Shown here one piece after another: positions 37,085 through 46,402 of a DNA stretch of 64,000 bases. Within the stretch, counting starts at the first letter, position 1; each line of letters opens with the position of its first letter. The stretch spans positions 183,898 through 247,897 of the forward strand of contig DAOLES010000002.1 in assembly GCA_035326705.1 (NCBI GenBank), in the 5' to 3' direction. This DNA comes from Oligoflexia bacterium (GTDB lineage Bacteria > Bdellovibrionota_G > JALEGL01). Below the pieces are notes generated by a model. It had not been told where the DNA came from, ran no database searches, and worked only from the letters and a program-made list of their open reading frames with translations. The position numbers were made by a program, and so were the translations under genes.

Positions 37085-38018
37085 AAATTGGCAACAATGG
37101 GAAAAGTCTTTAAAGAAGATTGCTGGATTATCTGTACATAAAAATGCATCTTTAAAAAATAAAACTAGCTTTTCCAACATGTCTTCTGCCAAGTGGTATG
37201 TTGTTGTTGAACAAAAAAATGCTTTGAAGCAACTGATTGTTTTATTTAACGAATGCGGCCTTGATTGGAAAAAAGATTGGGATGTTTTGGGTAAAGGGTC
37301 CAACACGCTTTTTAAGGATGAAGGCTATGCTGGATGTATTGTTGACTTATCAAAAGCTTTTGCCAGTTATGAATGTATAAGTAACAGTGCTGAGGGTAAA
37401 ACATATAAAGTTGGAGCGGGTCTTTCTAATGTAGTTTTGCTCAATCATTTACGAAAAGAAAAATTAAAGGGTTTTGGTTATGTTTTTGGTATTCCTGGAA
37501 GCATAGGAGGCGGCCTGATCATGAATGCAGGAACACCTTTGGGATGGTTTGGGCAAAATGTGATTAGTGTTGAGGGCTACCATGTTAATGGTGAATATTT
37601 GAAATGGGATGTAAGTGAGAAAGATTTTGAGTACCGTTCGTTTAAAAAGAAAAAAGACTTTATTGTGACTGAACTTAAAATGTTTTTTCAAGCCAGTGAT
37701 GATTTAACTATTGAACAAGAGATCAAACAAGCAAAAGAGAAGCGAAAAAACCAGCCTTTAGACAAACCAAACTTTGGTTCGGTATTTAAAAACCCGTTAC
37801 CTTTGTTCGCCGGACAGTTGATAGAAAAAGCCTTATTAAAGGGAACAGTGATAGGGGATGCAAAGATTTCAGAACAGCACGCTAACTTTATTATTAATCA
37901 AGGACATGCAAAGTGCTCGGATGCTTTAGCTTTGATAGCTTTAATGAAATCAACTGTAAAAACAAAATTTAATGTTGATTTACAACAAGAAGTGATTGTG
38001 ATGGGGGATGCATCGTGA
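37077..38018 (+). CDS. murB: UDP-N-acetylenolpyruvoylglucosamine reductase MurB
   Basis: This 313-residue flavoprotein reduces UDP-GlcNAc-enolpyruvate to UDP-MurNAc. The FAD-binding LGKGSNTLF segment, GIPGSIGGGLIMNAG and the C-terminal PNFGSVFKNP region are present. The latter supplies the proton-donor serine of this family. It overlaps both neighbours (8 nt with murG, 4 nt with ddl). The length fits type II MurB proteins. Confidence 0.97.
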   Translation: MHKNWQQWEKSLKKIAGLSVHKNASLKNKTSFSNMSSAKWYVVVEQKNALKQLIVLFNECGLDWKKDWDVLGKGSNTLFKDEGYAGCIVDLSKAFASYECISNSAEGKTYKVGAGLSNVVLLNHLRKEKLKGFGYVFGIPGSIGGGLIMNAGTPLGWFGQNVISVEGYHVNGEYLKWDVSEKDFEYRSFKKKKDFIVTELKMFFQASDDLTIEQEIKQAKEKRKNQPLDKPNFGSVFKNPLPLFAGQLIEKALLKGTVIGDAKISEQHANFIINQGHAKCSDALALIALMKSTVKTKFNVDLQQEVIVMGDAS

Positions 38019-38953
38019 AATTAGATCAAAATCTAAAAATTGTAGTTCTTCAAGGTGGATTTTCAAAAGAAAGAGAAGTTTCTTTAAAGACTGCAAAAGC
38101 AATTGTAAGTGCCTTAGAAGAAGGTGGGTTTAAAAATGTTGCTACAGTAGATGTCAAACAAGGTTTTGTAAAACAGTTATTGACCCAAGATATTGATGTG
38201 GCAGTTAACGCCCTCCACGGAAATTATGGAGAAGATGGTACTATTCAAGGTTTGTTAGAAAGTTTAGATATTCCTTATACTGGAGCGGGAGTGGAGGCTT
38301 CTGCTTTATGTATGAATAAATTTGTTTCAAAACTACTCATGCAATACAACGGAGTAGCGACTGCGGATTATCAATATATAAGAATAGAAGAAGCATTTAA
38401 AGATATTGAGGCTAAGGCAGATGCCTTAGGTTATCCTTTAGTAATAAAGCCATGTCACGAAGGTTCTACATATGGTTTAAAAGTTGTTCAAAAAGCAGAA
38501 GATTTTTTAGACAGCTATGAATGGTGTAAACCTTATGGACAAACATTTATTTTAGAAAAATATATATCGGGCAGAGAAATAACAGTTGCTGTTCTTAATG
38601 GCAAGTGTTTGCCCATAGTAGAAATTAGCCCAAAAAGTGGTTTTTATGATTATGAGGCAAAATATACACCAGGTAAAACAGAGTTTGCATGTCCAGCTCA
38701 ATTAAGTTCAAGCTTACAGCAGCAAGCAGAGACTCTTGCTTATAAATCTGCACAAATTTTAGGAGTGTTGGATTTTTGCCGGGTAGATATGATGCTTGAT
38801 AATGATCAAGCGTTTGTTTTGGAAGTGAATACTTTACCTGGTATGACTCCAACCAGTTTATTTCCAAGAGCGGCCCTAGCAGCAGGGATGTCGTTTTTTG
38901 ATCTTTTACAAGTCTTGATTTTTCAGGCTTTGCAAAGAAAGGAAAAGACATGA
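38015..38953 (+). CDS. ddl: D-alanine--D-alanine ligase
   Basis: This 312-residue ATP-grasp ligase forms D-Ala-D-Ala for MurF. The N-terminal GGFSKEREVSLKTA and ALHGNYGEDGTIQG segments and the metal-binding EVNTLPGMT near the C terminus are diagnostic. The length is normal. Its overlaps with murB and ftsQ (4 nt each) keep it in the division operon. Confidence 0.97.
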   Translation: MKLDQNLKIVVLQGGFSKEREVSLKTAKAIVSALEEGGFKNVATVDVKQGFVKQLLTQDIDVAVNALHGNYGEDGTIQGLLESLDIPYTGAGVEASALCMNKFVSKLLMQYNGVATADYQYIRIEEAFKDIEAKADALGYPLVIKPCHEGSTYGLKVVQKAEDFLDSYEWCKPYGQTFILEKYISGREITVAVLNGKCLPIVEISPKSGFYDYEAKYTPGKTEFACPAQLSSSLQQQAETLAYKSAQILGVLDFCRVDMMLDNDQAFVLEVNTLPGMTPTSLFPRAALAAGMSFFDLLQVLIFQALQRKEKT

Positions 38954-39813
38954 ATCGTTATCATAGGCCGGTCTTAAATGTTGGTGCATCGGATAAGAAA
39001 ATTTTTTTGAAAACTGCGTCAAAAAAGAGGAAACTATACGTTTTTTTTGCTATTCTCATCATTATTGGTGGCCTAAGTGTATATAGAATTCAAGCAAATA
39101 GACAGACTGATATGCAAGGAATAGCATTAGGTAGCAATACTTTGACGGTGATAAAAGAAAATGTGGTCACTATTTTAGAGCATGCAAAGGATTGGTTTGG
39201 ACAAGTGTATACAAGTATTCAACAGCGTTATCAACAGCAGCAGGAACTTAAAAAACAAGAGTTAGATTTTATTTTGCAAGAGTATTCTGAGAATGAAAAC
39301 TTATCTAAAGTTGTTTTTGGGAAAAGTTGGGTAGGACAAAAACTATTTGAAAAGCATCAGCTCACTGATTTTGCTACGGTTAAGTTAAATAGATTTTATC
39401 AGGTAAACAGAAATGCATATATTCTGGCGGAAACACCTAAAAAGCTTTTGGGTGTGTACCCCATATTATCTGGTCCTTGGAGTCAGAAAGAAAGCCATTC
39501 TTTAACTGAAGAGGATAGACGTATTTTAGAGCAAGGAATAGAGTTATTGGCTTTGTTTAACCAATACCCTAAAATAAGTACGATTTTATCTGAAGTTAAT
39601 TATAATCCAGACTATGGTTGGGTTTTGTTTTCAACAGCACCAGGTATGACAGTGACTTTAGGTAGAAAAGATTTTCAGGAAAAAGCACAACGTTTACTGC
39701 GTGTTATGGATCAGTATCATGGCAATGTAGGTAGTGTAAAAAGTATAGATTTAGATTACAGTGAATTAGCAATTGTAAAATTAAGAAAAGGAGAGCAGCA
39801 TGGCCAATCATAA
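38950..39813 (+). CDS. ftsQ: Divergent cell division protein FtsQ
   Basis: This 287-residue bitopic protein has a basic cytoplasmic N terminus, one transmembrane helix (about residues 29-45) and a long periplasmic region. The second half keeps the FtsQ/DivIB beta-domain pattern (RNAYILAETPKKLLGVYPIL). The POTRA region just after the membrane is hard to recognise and contains a glutamine- and lysine-rich helix near residue 95. The position between ddl and ftsA strongly supports FtsQ. Its stop lies 14 nt inside ftsA. Confidence 0.85.
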   Translation: MNRYHRPVLNVGASDKKIFLKTASKKRKLYVFFAILIIIGGLSVYRIQANRQTDMQGIALGSNTLTVIKENVVTILEHAKDWFGQVYTSIQQRYQQQQELKKQELDFILQEYSENENLSKVVFGKSWVGQKLFEKHQLTDFATVKLNRFYQVNRNAYILAETPKKLLGVYPILSGPWSQKESHSLTEEDRRILEQGIELLALFNQYPKISTILSEVNYNPDYGWVLFSTAPGMTVTLGRKDFQEKAQRLLRVMDQYHGNVGSVKSIDLDYSELAIVKLRKGEQHGQS

Positions 39814-41035
39814 AGACAATTTAATTGTTGGTCTGGATATTGGGACAACCAAAGTCTGTGCGATTGTCGGGGAAAAAAGTGACAAAGGTATAGATATTGT
39901 TGGTATTGGCACCGCTGAATCAAAAGGCTTACGTAAAGGAGTGGTCATTAACATTGATTTAACTGTTCAGGCTATTGCTAAAGCTATTGAAGAAGCTGAG
40001 TTAATGGCTGGCTGTGAGATTTCTTCTGTATATGCCGGTATTGCTGGAGGTCATATTAGAGGTTTTAATAGTCATGGTGTTGTTGCTGTTGGCGATAGGG
40101 AAGTAAGAACCCAAGATGTGGATCGGGTGATTGATGCAGCTAAAGCAGTTGCCATACCTATGGATAGAGAAGTTTTACATGTTTTGCCCAAAGAATTTAT
40201 TGTTGATGATCAAGATGAAATTAAAGATCCAGTGGGCATGTCAGGGGTTAGATTAGAAGCTAAAGTTCATATTGTTACAGCAGCAGTCACATCAGCGCAA
40301 AACATTGTGAAATGTGCCAATAAATGCGGCTTAACGGTAGAGGACATTGTTTTAGAGCAGTTAGCATCAGCTGAAGCTATTTTGACCCCGGATGAAAAAG
40401 AACTGGGTGTAGCTTTAATTGATATTGGTGGTGGAACGACAGATATTGTCTTGTTTGCACAAGGAGCAATTCAACATACTTCAGTGATTGCATTAGGTGG
40501 GCAACATTTTACCAATGACATTGCAGTTGGTGTTAGAACACCTACAATAGAAGCAGAAAAAATTAAATGTGAGTATGGTTGCGCGGCAAGAGAATTAGCT
40601 ACGGATACAGTGATTGATGTGCCTAGTGTTGGTGGACGTAGTGCAAGAAAAATATCAAAACATTTATTAAGTGAAATTATTGAGCCAAGAGCAGAAGAGT
40701 TATTTTCTTTAGCAAAAAGAGAAATTGACCGCAGTGGTTTTTCTCATCTACTTGGTTCAGGTATAGTTATCACCGGTGGTAGTTCAATGTTAGAAGGCAT
40801 GAGTGATGTTGCTGAAAAAGTTTTTGATTTACCAGTTAGGTTAGGTGTTCCTCAACATATTGGTGGTTTGGTTGATGTTGTAGCAAGTCCACGGTTTGCT
40901 ACTTCTGTTGGTCTTGTCTTATATGGGGCAAAGCAATCACAGAGTGGTCATCAAAAACATTATCGGGAAAAAAGTTCTGGTCCGTATTTAAAAGTTTCTG
41001 ATCGAGTTAAGCAGTGGTTTGGAGAGTTTTTTTAA
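39800..41035 (+). CDS. ftsA: Cell division protein FtsA
   Basis: This 411-residue actin-like ATPase anchors FtsZ to the membrane. The phosphate-1 motif GLDIGTTKVCAIVG, the phosphate-2 region DIGGGTTDI and the adenosine motif ITGGSSMLEG are visible. It ends in a short amphipathic helix (VKQWFGEFF) for membrane binding. GGAG lies a few bases upstream of the ATG, inside ftsQ. The ftsZ start follows about 80 bp later. Confidence 0.98.
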   Translation: MANHKDNLIVGLDIGTTKVCAIVGEKSDKGIDIVGIGTAESKGLRKGVVINIDLTVQAIAKAIEEAELMAGCEISSVYAGIAGGHIRGFNSHGVVAVGDREVRTQDVDRVIDAAKAVAIPMDREVLHVLPKEFIVDDQDEIKDPVGMSGVRLEAKVHIVTAAVTSAQNIVKCANKCGLTVEDIVLEQLASAEAILTPDEKELGVALIDIGGGTTDIVLFAQGAIQHTSVIALGGQHFTNDIAVGVRTPTIEAEKIKCEYGCAARELATDTVIDVPSVGGRSARKISKHLLSEIIEPRAEELFSLAKREIDRSGFSHLLGSGIVITGGSSMLEGMSDVAEKVFDLPVRLGVPQHIGGLVDVVASPRFATSVGLVLYGAKQSQSGHQKHYREKSSGPYLKVSDRVKQWFGEFF

Positions 41036-41116
41036 GTTTAAGTATGAAACAGTATGACAAAAGCAACAAAAAATACAGATAGCAGTAATAAAGAAAAAAG
41101 CAGAGGAGATCAGTGT

Positions 41117-42322
41117 ATGTTTGAGTTTGAAGAAGTAAGCAATGTAGCAAAAATTAAAGTCATTGGTGTTGGTGGTGGCGGTGGAAATGCCGTAAACACA
41201 ATGATTGAAGAAGGTTTATCTAATGTTGACTTTATCGCTGTTAATACTGATGCGCAAGCACTCAATGCTTCAAGGGCTGATCATAAAATGCAAATTGGCG
41301 AAACCTTAACCCGGGGTTTGGGTGCTGGAGCCAATCCTGAAATTGGACGAGAAGCAGCTTTAGAAGATAGGGATAGAATTGCAGAACATATTAAGGGCGC
41401 AGATATGGTATTTATCACCGCCGGAATGGGTGGAGGAACAGGAACCGGTGCAGCACCTATCGTTGCTGAAATTGCCAGAGAAAGTGGAGCTTTAACCATC
41501 GGGGTCGTAACCAAACCTTTTATTTTTGAAGGTAAGCGTAGGAAACGTCATGCTGAAGAAGGTATTGATATTTTACAAAGTACTGTAGATACCTTGATCA
41601 CGATTCCTAACCAACGCTTGATTAATCTTGCTGGAGAATCGACATCTATGGTGGATGCTTTTAAAAAAGCAGATGAAGTTTTATTGCAAGCTGTGCGCGG
41701 TATCAGTGATTTGATTACCATTCCAGGATTGATTAACTTGGACTTTGCTGATGTAAGAACCATCATGGATGGTCAAGGTTTGGCCATGATGGGTACTGGA
41801 CAAGCAACAGGTGAGAAACGTTCTCTTGAATCTGCTCAAAGAGCTATTTCTTCACCGTTATTGGAAGATATTGATATTCATGGAGCAACCGGTGTTCTAT
41901 TAAATATTACAGGCAGCTCGAATATGACCTTACATGAAGTGAATGAAGCTGCAGTGATGATTCAAGAGGCGACGCATGAAGATGCCAATATTATTTTTGG
42001 TGCTGTTATAGATGAACGTATGGGTGATGATTTAAGAATCACAGTGATTGCAACTGGTTTTGAAAATCAAGACAGTAAACGTGATCATGCGTTTAGTCCG
42101 CAAAAAACCAGAGTCTATTCAAACCAGAGAGTGGGTGTAGGCTTACCTTCATCTGCTCCACAAGCAAGAAAAGATAAAGATATACCGGTTGAAAATTCAT
42201 TGCTAAAGTTGCGAGATATCGATTCTTTAGAGTTTAGAAAACGTATTAAAGAATTAGGTGCAGATGCTTTTGAAGAAAGTGAATACGACATTCCAACTTT
42301 TTTACGTAAGCAAGTGGATTGA
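41117..42322 (+). CDS. ftsZ: Cell division GTPase FtsZ
   Basis: This tubulin-like GTPase of 401 residues forms the division ring. The nucleotide-binding [10 protein letters not shown] signature and the [11 protein letters not shown] loop are intact. The conserved C-terminal peptide [10 protein letters not shown], which binds FtsA, is the last segment. I chose the ATG at 41117 because GAGGAG lies 10 nt upstream. The in-frame ATG at 41054 would add 21 polar residues without a binding site. Confidence 0.98.
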   Translation: MFEFEEVSNVAKIKVIGVGGGGGNAVNTMIEEGLSNVDFIAVNTDAQALNASRADHKMQIGETLTRGLGAGANPEIGREAALEDRDRIAEHIKGADMVFITAGMGGGTGTGAAPIVAEIARESGALTIGVVTKPFIFEGKRRKRHAEEGIDILQSTVDTLITIPNQRLINLAGESTSMVDAFKKADEVLLQAVRGISDLITIPGLINLDFADVRTIMDGQGLAMMGTGQATGEKRSLESAQRAISSPLLEDIDIHGATGVLLNITGSSNMTLHEVNEAAVMIQEATHEDANIIFGAVIDERMGDDLRITVIATGFENQDSKRDHAFSPQKTRVYSNQRVGVGLPSSAPQARKDKDIPVENSLLKLRDIDSLEFRKRIKELGADAFEESEYDIPTFLRKQVD

Positions 42323-42585
42323 TTTTAAAGGGCTAGGTTGAGTCTATGTCTTTATGCGTTGTATTGCCCTGAAGCTTAAGCTGTTGCAGAAAAATTGATA
42401 AAAAAGCAACATGTTTGAAGTGAAAGGAAAATAATAACTGTTCACAAATTGTATATAATAGACAAGACATATTCAGCCCCGAGTTTAATGCTTGGAAAAT
42501 GTTAATGCTGAGTTTGCATCAGTTTTATATTTGGAAAAACTAAAAGTTTTTTGCAATTCAAGTTGGTATTTTAAAGTCCTACTGA

Positions 42586-43362
42586 CTAAAGCGTTTTATA
42601 GGCAAAGAAGGCAATGACAATACTGACAGCCAAAGCCAATAAAGTTATAATGACTTTGACCAAGAGTGAAGCATCGCCAACATTGGTCAACGCAGAAAGG
42701 TTGGATAAGCCTGTTTTTGATTTGTCTAAATCTTGAAGATCACCGGTAAAAACTTCTGTCTTTGAATGTTTTAAAGATTCTAGGAGCTCTTTTTGTGAAG
42801 TATCCATGAATAACATCTTTGTTTTAGAATGCTTGGCTAAAATTGCGCGTTCATTTTTATAGTCTAAGGTATCATTGGCCTGGACTTGCTTTTGTCTAAT
42901 GGCAAGTTCGAGTGCTTTAAATGAATCAAAATCTCTCTGTTGACCATTTTTATAGGTCACACGTGGGTGAGTGAACATGTTATCCAAAAGATTGGATAAG
43001 ACACTGCTTTTTCTATTGTAGGTTTTTTCTGGCTGTGGGAGATCTTTGTCTGGGGTTTTTGATAATGTGTCATTAATCCATAAGCGTAAATTCTCTTCTG
43101 ATATATTACCATCGATAGCGGACAGTTCTGCTTCAGCTAAAGATTTTTCTGGTTTTTGTAAACTGAAATCACTGCCTAAAATTTCAAAATATTTTTCTTG
43201 TTCATTGCCAATAGATTTATGCAGGAAACTTTTTTTTTTGCAATGTGGGCATGTAATAAAATCATTGGGTTTTTCAAAGTTGATGTTTTTATGCGTATAA
43301 TTGTGTTGGCAAGCATTGCAACATAGCATTAAGGATAAAGACCCATTTTCACCGCGGTTCAT
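42586..43362 (-). CDS. Zinc-ribbon protein with C-terminal membrane anchor
   Basis: This 258-residue protein has an N-terminal zinc-ribbon-like pair (CNAC near residue 15 and CPHC near 38). A central region (residues 140-190) resembles the small domain that often follows zinc ribbons in deltaproteobacterial proteins and reads a pattern like YKNGQQRDFDSF. One transmembrane helix lies at the C terminus (about residues 233-255). It would be a tail-anchored cytoplasmic protein. It lies convergent to ftsZ and divergent to ald. The start could also be at 43329. No specific function is recognised. Confidence 0.65.
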   Translation of the reverse strand: MNRGENGSLSLMLCCNACQHNYTHKNINFEKPNDFITCPHCKKKSFLHKSIGNEQEKYFEILGSDFSLQKPEKSLAEAELSAIDGNISEENLRLWINDTLSKTPDKDLPQPEKTYNRKSSVLSNLLDNMFTHPRVTYKNGQQRDFDSFKALELAIRQKQVQANDTLDYKNERAILAKHSKTKMLFMDTSQKELLESLKHSKTEVFTGDLQDLDKSKTGLSNLSALTNVGDASLLVKVIITLLALAVSIVIAFFAYKTL

Positions 43363-43562
43363 GCTTTATTTATGCCATGTTTTGAGTGTTAAGACAAAAA
43401 ATTGAAGCTTACCTTTCTAGTTTATTTATATGCATAACATTTTAATAGGATTGCTCGTTAGCACTATTAGGTTGGTTTAAGCATGATTTTGGGTCTAGGA
43501 AATTTTAACTCAAAAAAGAAAATGAATTTGATCTTCATGCAGGCTTGAGTTAGTTAGCTTGC

Positions 43563-44675
43563 ATGATTATAGGTGTACCTAAAGAAGTTAAAGATCACGA
43601 ATATAGAGTTGGCTTGACAGATGATGGCGTCATGCAGTTATCGCAGCTGGGGGCAAAAGTTATTGTTCAAAAAAATGCTGGAGCGGGTTGTGGTATTACC
43701 GACGAAATGTATCAAACTGCAGGTGCACAGATTATAGAAACAGGCAAAGATGTTTGGCAGCAAGCAGACATGATTATTAAGGTTAAAGAACCTTTGCCAC
43801 AAGAGTATGCCTTGATTCAGAACAATCAAATTATTTACACTTATTTGCATTTGGCCGTCTTTCCAGAGTTGACTAAAGTACTGTGTGATAAAAATGTTTT
43901 TTCAATAGCTTATGAGACCATTGAAGGTAAAAAAGGAGGTCTACCACTTTTAAAACCTATGAGCGAAGTTGCTGGAAGAATGGCTGTGCAGATTGGCGCA
44001 ACCTATTTGCAAAAAGAGCATGGTGGCAGGGGTGTTTTATTGAGTGGAGTCCCAGGAGTATCCAGAGCCAATGTTACCATTATTGGTGGTGGTATTGTAG
44101 GAACCAATGCCTGTAAAATTGCTGTAGGTATGGGAGCCAATGTGACTATTTTAGATGTGAATGTTGATCGTTTAGAGTATTTGGATGATATTTTTTCTAA
44201 TAAAATTACAACATTAAAGTCAACACCAGCCAACATTCAAAAAGTAATTTCTTATACTGATTTATTGGTGGGAGCAGTACTTATTCCTGGTGCCAAAGCA
44301 CCGCGTTTGGTGACCAAAGAGATGTTAAAAGACATGCATGCAGGTAGTGTGATTGTTGACGTGGCTGTTGATCAAGGGGGCTGTGTTGAAACTTGCAAGC
44401 CAACCACGCATGACAACCCTACCTATGTTGTAGAAGATGTGATTCACTATTGTGTGGCCAACATGCCTGGTGCAGTCCCAAGATCTTCAACTTTTGCGCT
44501 AACCAATTCAACTTTAGACTATGCTAAAAAAATTGTATCTATGGGCGCATTAGAAGCAGTGAAGACTGATCCTTGCTTAGCACCGGGAGTGAATACCTAT
44601 AAAGGTAAAATAACATGTAAAGCAGTTGCAGAAGCTTTGGATCAAGATTATACTCCACTTGCAGATTTAATATAA
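43563..44675 (+). CDS. ald: Alanine dehydrogenase
   Basis: This 370-residue enzyme interconverts L-alanine and pyruvate with NAD. The N-terminal [19 protein letters not shown] is diagnostic. The NAD-binding [10 protein letters not shown], a DVAVDQGGC segment and [11 protein letters not shown] follow, and all match Ald. The ammonium released would feed nitrogen metabolism, in keeping with peptide use by the opp genes in the window. It is followed by a hairpin and then the acyl-CoA dehydrogenase gene. Confidence 0.98.
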   Translation: MIIGVPKEVKDHEYRVGLTDDGVMQLSQLGAKVIVQKNAGAGCGITDEMYQTAGAQIIETGKDVWQQADMIIKVKEPLPQEYALIQNNQIIYTYLHLAVFPELTKVLCDKNVFSIAYETIEGKKGGLPLLKPMSEVAGRMAVQIGATYLQKEHGGRGVLLSGVPGVSRANVTIIGGGIVGTNACKIAVGMGANVTILDVNVDRLEYLDDIFSNKITTLKSTPANIQKVISYTDLLVGAVLIPGAKAPRLVTKEMLKDMHAGSVIVDVAVDQGGCVETCKPTTHDNPTYVVEDVIHYCVANMPGAVPRSSTFALTNSTLDYAKKIVSMGALEAVKTDPCLAPGVNTYKGKITCKAVAEALDQDYTPLADLI

Positions 44676-44680
44676 GTACT

Positions 44681-44700
44681 AAAGGTAGCCGGTACCTTTT
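44681..44700 (+). terminator. Hairpin after ald, possible terminator
   Basis: A seven-pair perfect stem (AAAGGTA with TACCTTT) with a five-base GCCGG loop and a four-base T run lies between ald and the acyl-CoA dehydrogenase gene. It is a weak terminator or attenuator candidate, since the T tract is short. Confidence 0.45.
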
Positions 44701-44723
44701 GGTACATTAAGTAGAGGTATTCT

Positions 44724-45896
44724 ATGAGTGAGGCGTATATTCGAGATTTAGATTTTGTTAATGCAGATCTTTTGTTGTCTGATGAAGATAAAATGGTAAG
44801 GCAAACGGTCAGGGATTTTGTTGATCAAGAAGTTCTACCTATCATCCAAAAACATTATCGTGCAGGTAGTTTCCCAAAAGAGCTGGTTAAGCCTATGGCC
44901 AACTTGGGTTTGTTAGGTGCTAACTTACATGGCTATGATTGTGCCGGCATGGGATCTAAAGCCTATGGTTTAGTTATGCAAGAGCTTGAACGAGGTGATT
45001 CGGGTATTCGTAGTTTTGCCTCAGTGCAAGGGGCATTGTGCATGTATCCTATTTATGCTTTTGGTTCAGAAGAGCAAAAGCAACAATGGTTACCTAAAAT
45101 GGCTGCAGGTGAAGTCATTGGTTGTTTTGGATTAACGGAACCAGACTTTGGTTCTAACCCGGCCGGGATGATTACCCGGGCAGAAAAAAAAGGCAATAAA
45201 TGGATTATTCATGGCACCAAGATGTGGATTACCAATGGATGCAATGCTCATATTGCCATTATTTGGGCCAAGACTGAAGATGGAATTCGTGGCTTTATTG
45301 TTGAAACTGATAGAGAAGGCTTTGAAGCTACACAAGTCACCGGTAAACTTTCTTTGCGTGCCTCAGATACGGCTGAGTTAAGTTTAGACCAAGTTGAAAT
45401 ACCTGAAGAAAATATGTTGCCAGAAGTAAAAGGTCTAAAAGGCCCCTTAAGCTGTTTAAGTCAAGCCAGATACGGTATTGCTTGGGGAGCAATAGGTGCT
45501 GCTAAAGCCTGTTTCTCTGAAGTGTTGTCTTATTCAAAAAATAGAATTCAGTTTGATAAACCCATTGCCTCATTTCAATTGGTCCAACGTAAACTGACCA
45601 ATATGGCTACAGAAATTACCAAAGCCCAGTTATTGGCCAATCAATTGGCAGAGCTTAAAGATAAAGGTCAAATCAAGCCTGCGCATATTTCTATGGGAAA
45701 AATGAATAACGTTAAAATGGCTTTGGAAGTGGCCAGAGAAGCGCGTTCTATACTGGGCGGTAATGGTGTGTTGGATGAGTACTGTTCCATGCGCCATATG
45801 ATGAATTTAGAATCAGTGTTTACTTATGAAGGCACAGATGACATCCATACCTTGATTGTTGCACATGAGTTAACAGGTATACCTGCCTACAACTAA
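44724..45896 (+). CDS. Acyl-CoA dehydrogenase, glutaryl-CoA dehydrogenase-like
   Basis: This 390-residue flavoenzyme belongs to the acyl-CoA dehydrogenase family. The closest match by pattern is glutaryl-CoA dehydrogenase: the FAD-contacting GCFGLTEPDFGSNP and WITNG segments, LSLRASDTAE, and the catalytic base E369 in TYEGTDDIH. It would convert glutaryl-CoA to crotonyl-CoA in lysine and tryptophan breakdown. AGAGG precedes the ATG. Its stop overlaps the stop of the convergent ogt gene by 4 nt. Other short-chain acyl-CoA substrates remain possible. Confidence 0.93.
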   Translation: MSEAYIRDLDFVNADLLLSDEDKMVRQTVRDFVDQEVLPIIQKHYRAGSFPKELVKPMANLGLLGANLHGYDCAGMGSKAYGLVMQELERGDSGIRSFASVQGALCMYPIYAFGSEEQKQQWLPKMAAGEVIGCFGLTEPDFGSNPAGMITRAEKKGNKWIIHGTKMWITNGCNAHIAIIWAKTEDGIRGFIVETDREGFEATQVTGKLSLRASDTAELSLDQVEIPEENMLPEVKGLKGPLSCLSQARYGIAWGAIGAAKACFSEVLSYSKNRIQFDKPIASFQLVQRKLTNMATEITKAQLLANQLAELKDKGQIKPAHISMGKMNNVKMALEVAREARSILGGNGVLDEYCSMRHMMNLESVFTYEGTDDIHTLIVAHELTGIPAYN

Positions 45897-46399
45897 ACTA
45901 AGCAAGCATCTTGTTCATGTCTTAAAAGTTTTTGTTTTAAAGCTAAGCCACCAGCAAAACCAACCAACTTTTTATTGTGACCAATGACCCTGTGACAAGG
46001 AATAATGATGGGGATATTGTTTTTGTTGTTGGCCATGCCAACAGCTCTATAGGCTTTTGGGTGTTTTATTTTTTCTGCAATATCTTTATAGCTGGCAGTG
46101 CTAGCATGTGGGATCTTAGTTAGTGCCCTCCAGACTTTTTGCTGAAAAGCTGTGCCGGCTTGTTGGGTAACCAAGTCAAAACTTTGTCTTTTACCTGAAA
46201 AATATTCATCAAGCTGAAAAAAACACTTTTGACTTAAGTTTGAGGGAGTTGTTTCTTGTGTAATGATTTCTTTTTTATAACGAGCTAAAAAATCTTGTTT
46301 ATCCGTTCCAGGGAGAGATAAAGCAAAAATAGAGTTTTGATCATGCAATAGAAAAACAGGCCCCCAGGCACTTTGATGCTGTGCCAGGTAATAGGGCAT
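45893..46399 (-). CDS. ogt: Methylated-DNA--protein-cysteine methyltransferase
   Basis: This 168-residue suicide DNA-repair protein removes alkyl groups from O6-alkylguanine onto its own cysteine. The active-site motif PCHRV is present with C135. The helix-turn-helix region KIPHASTASYKDIA and the downstream FAGGLALKQKLL match Ogt/AGT. It follows fabH by 3 bp on the same strand. The length fits Ogt rather than the larger Ada. Confidence 0.95.
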   Translation of the reverse strand: MPYYLAQHQSAWGPVFLLHDQNSIFALSLPGTDKQDFLARYKKEIITQETTPSNLSQKCFFQLDEYFSGKRQSFDLVTQQAGTAFQQKVWRALTKIPHASTASYKDIAEKIKHPKAYRAVGMANNKNNIPIIIPCHRVIGHNKKLVGFAGGLALKQKLLRHEQDACLV

Positions 46400-46402
46400 A
46401 CC

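Noticed and set aside
41054..41116. Longer ftsZ start at 41054
   Set aside because: It adds 21 polar residues without a Shine-Dalgarno site, whereas 41117 has GAGGAG and gives the usual N terminus.
42373..42411. Hairpin downstream of ftsZ (TGTTGC with GCAACA)
   Set aside because: The six-pair stem has an 18-base loop and no T tract, so it is too weak to call a terminator.
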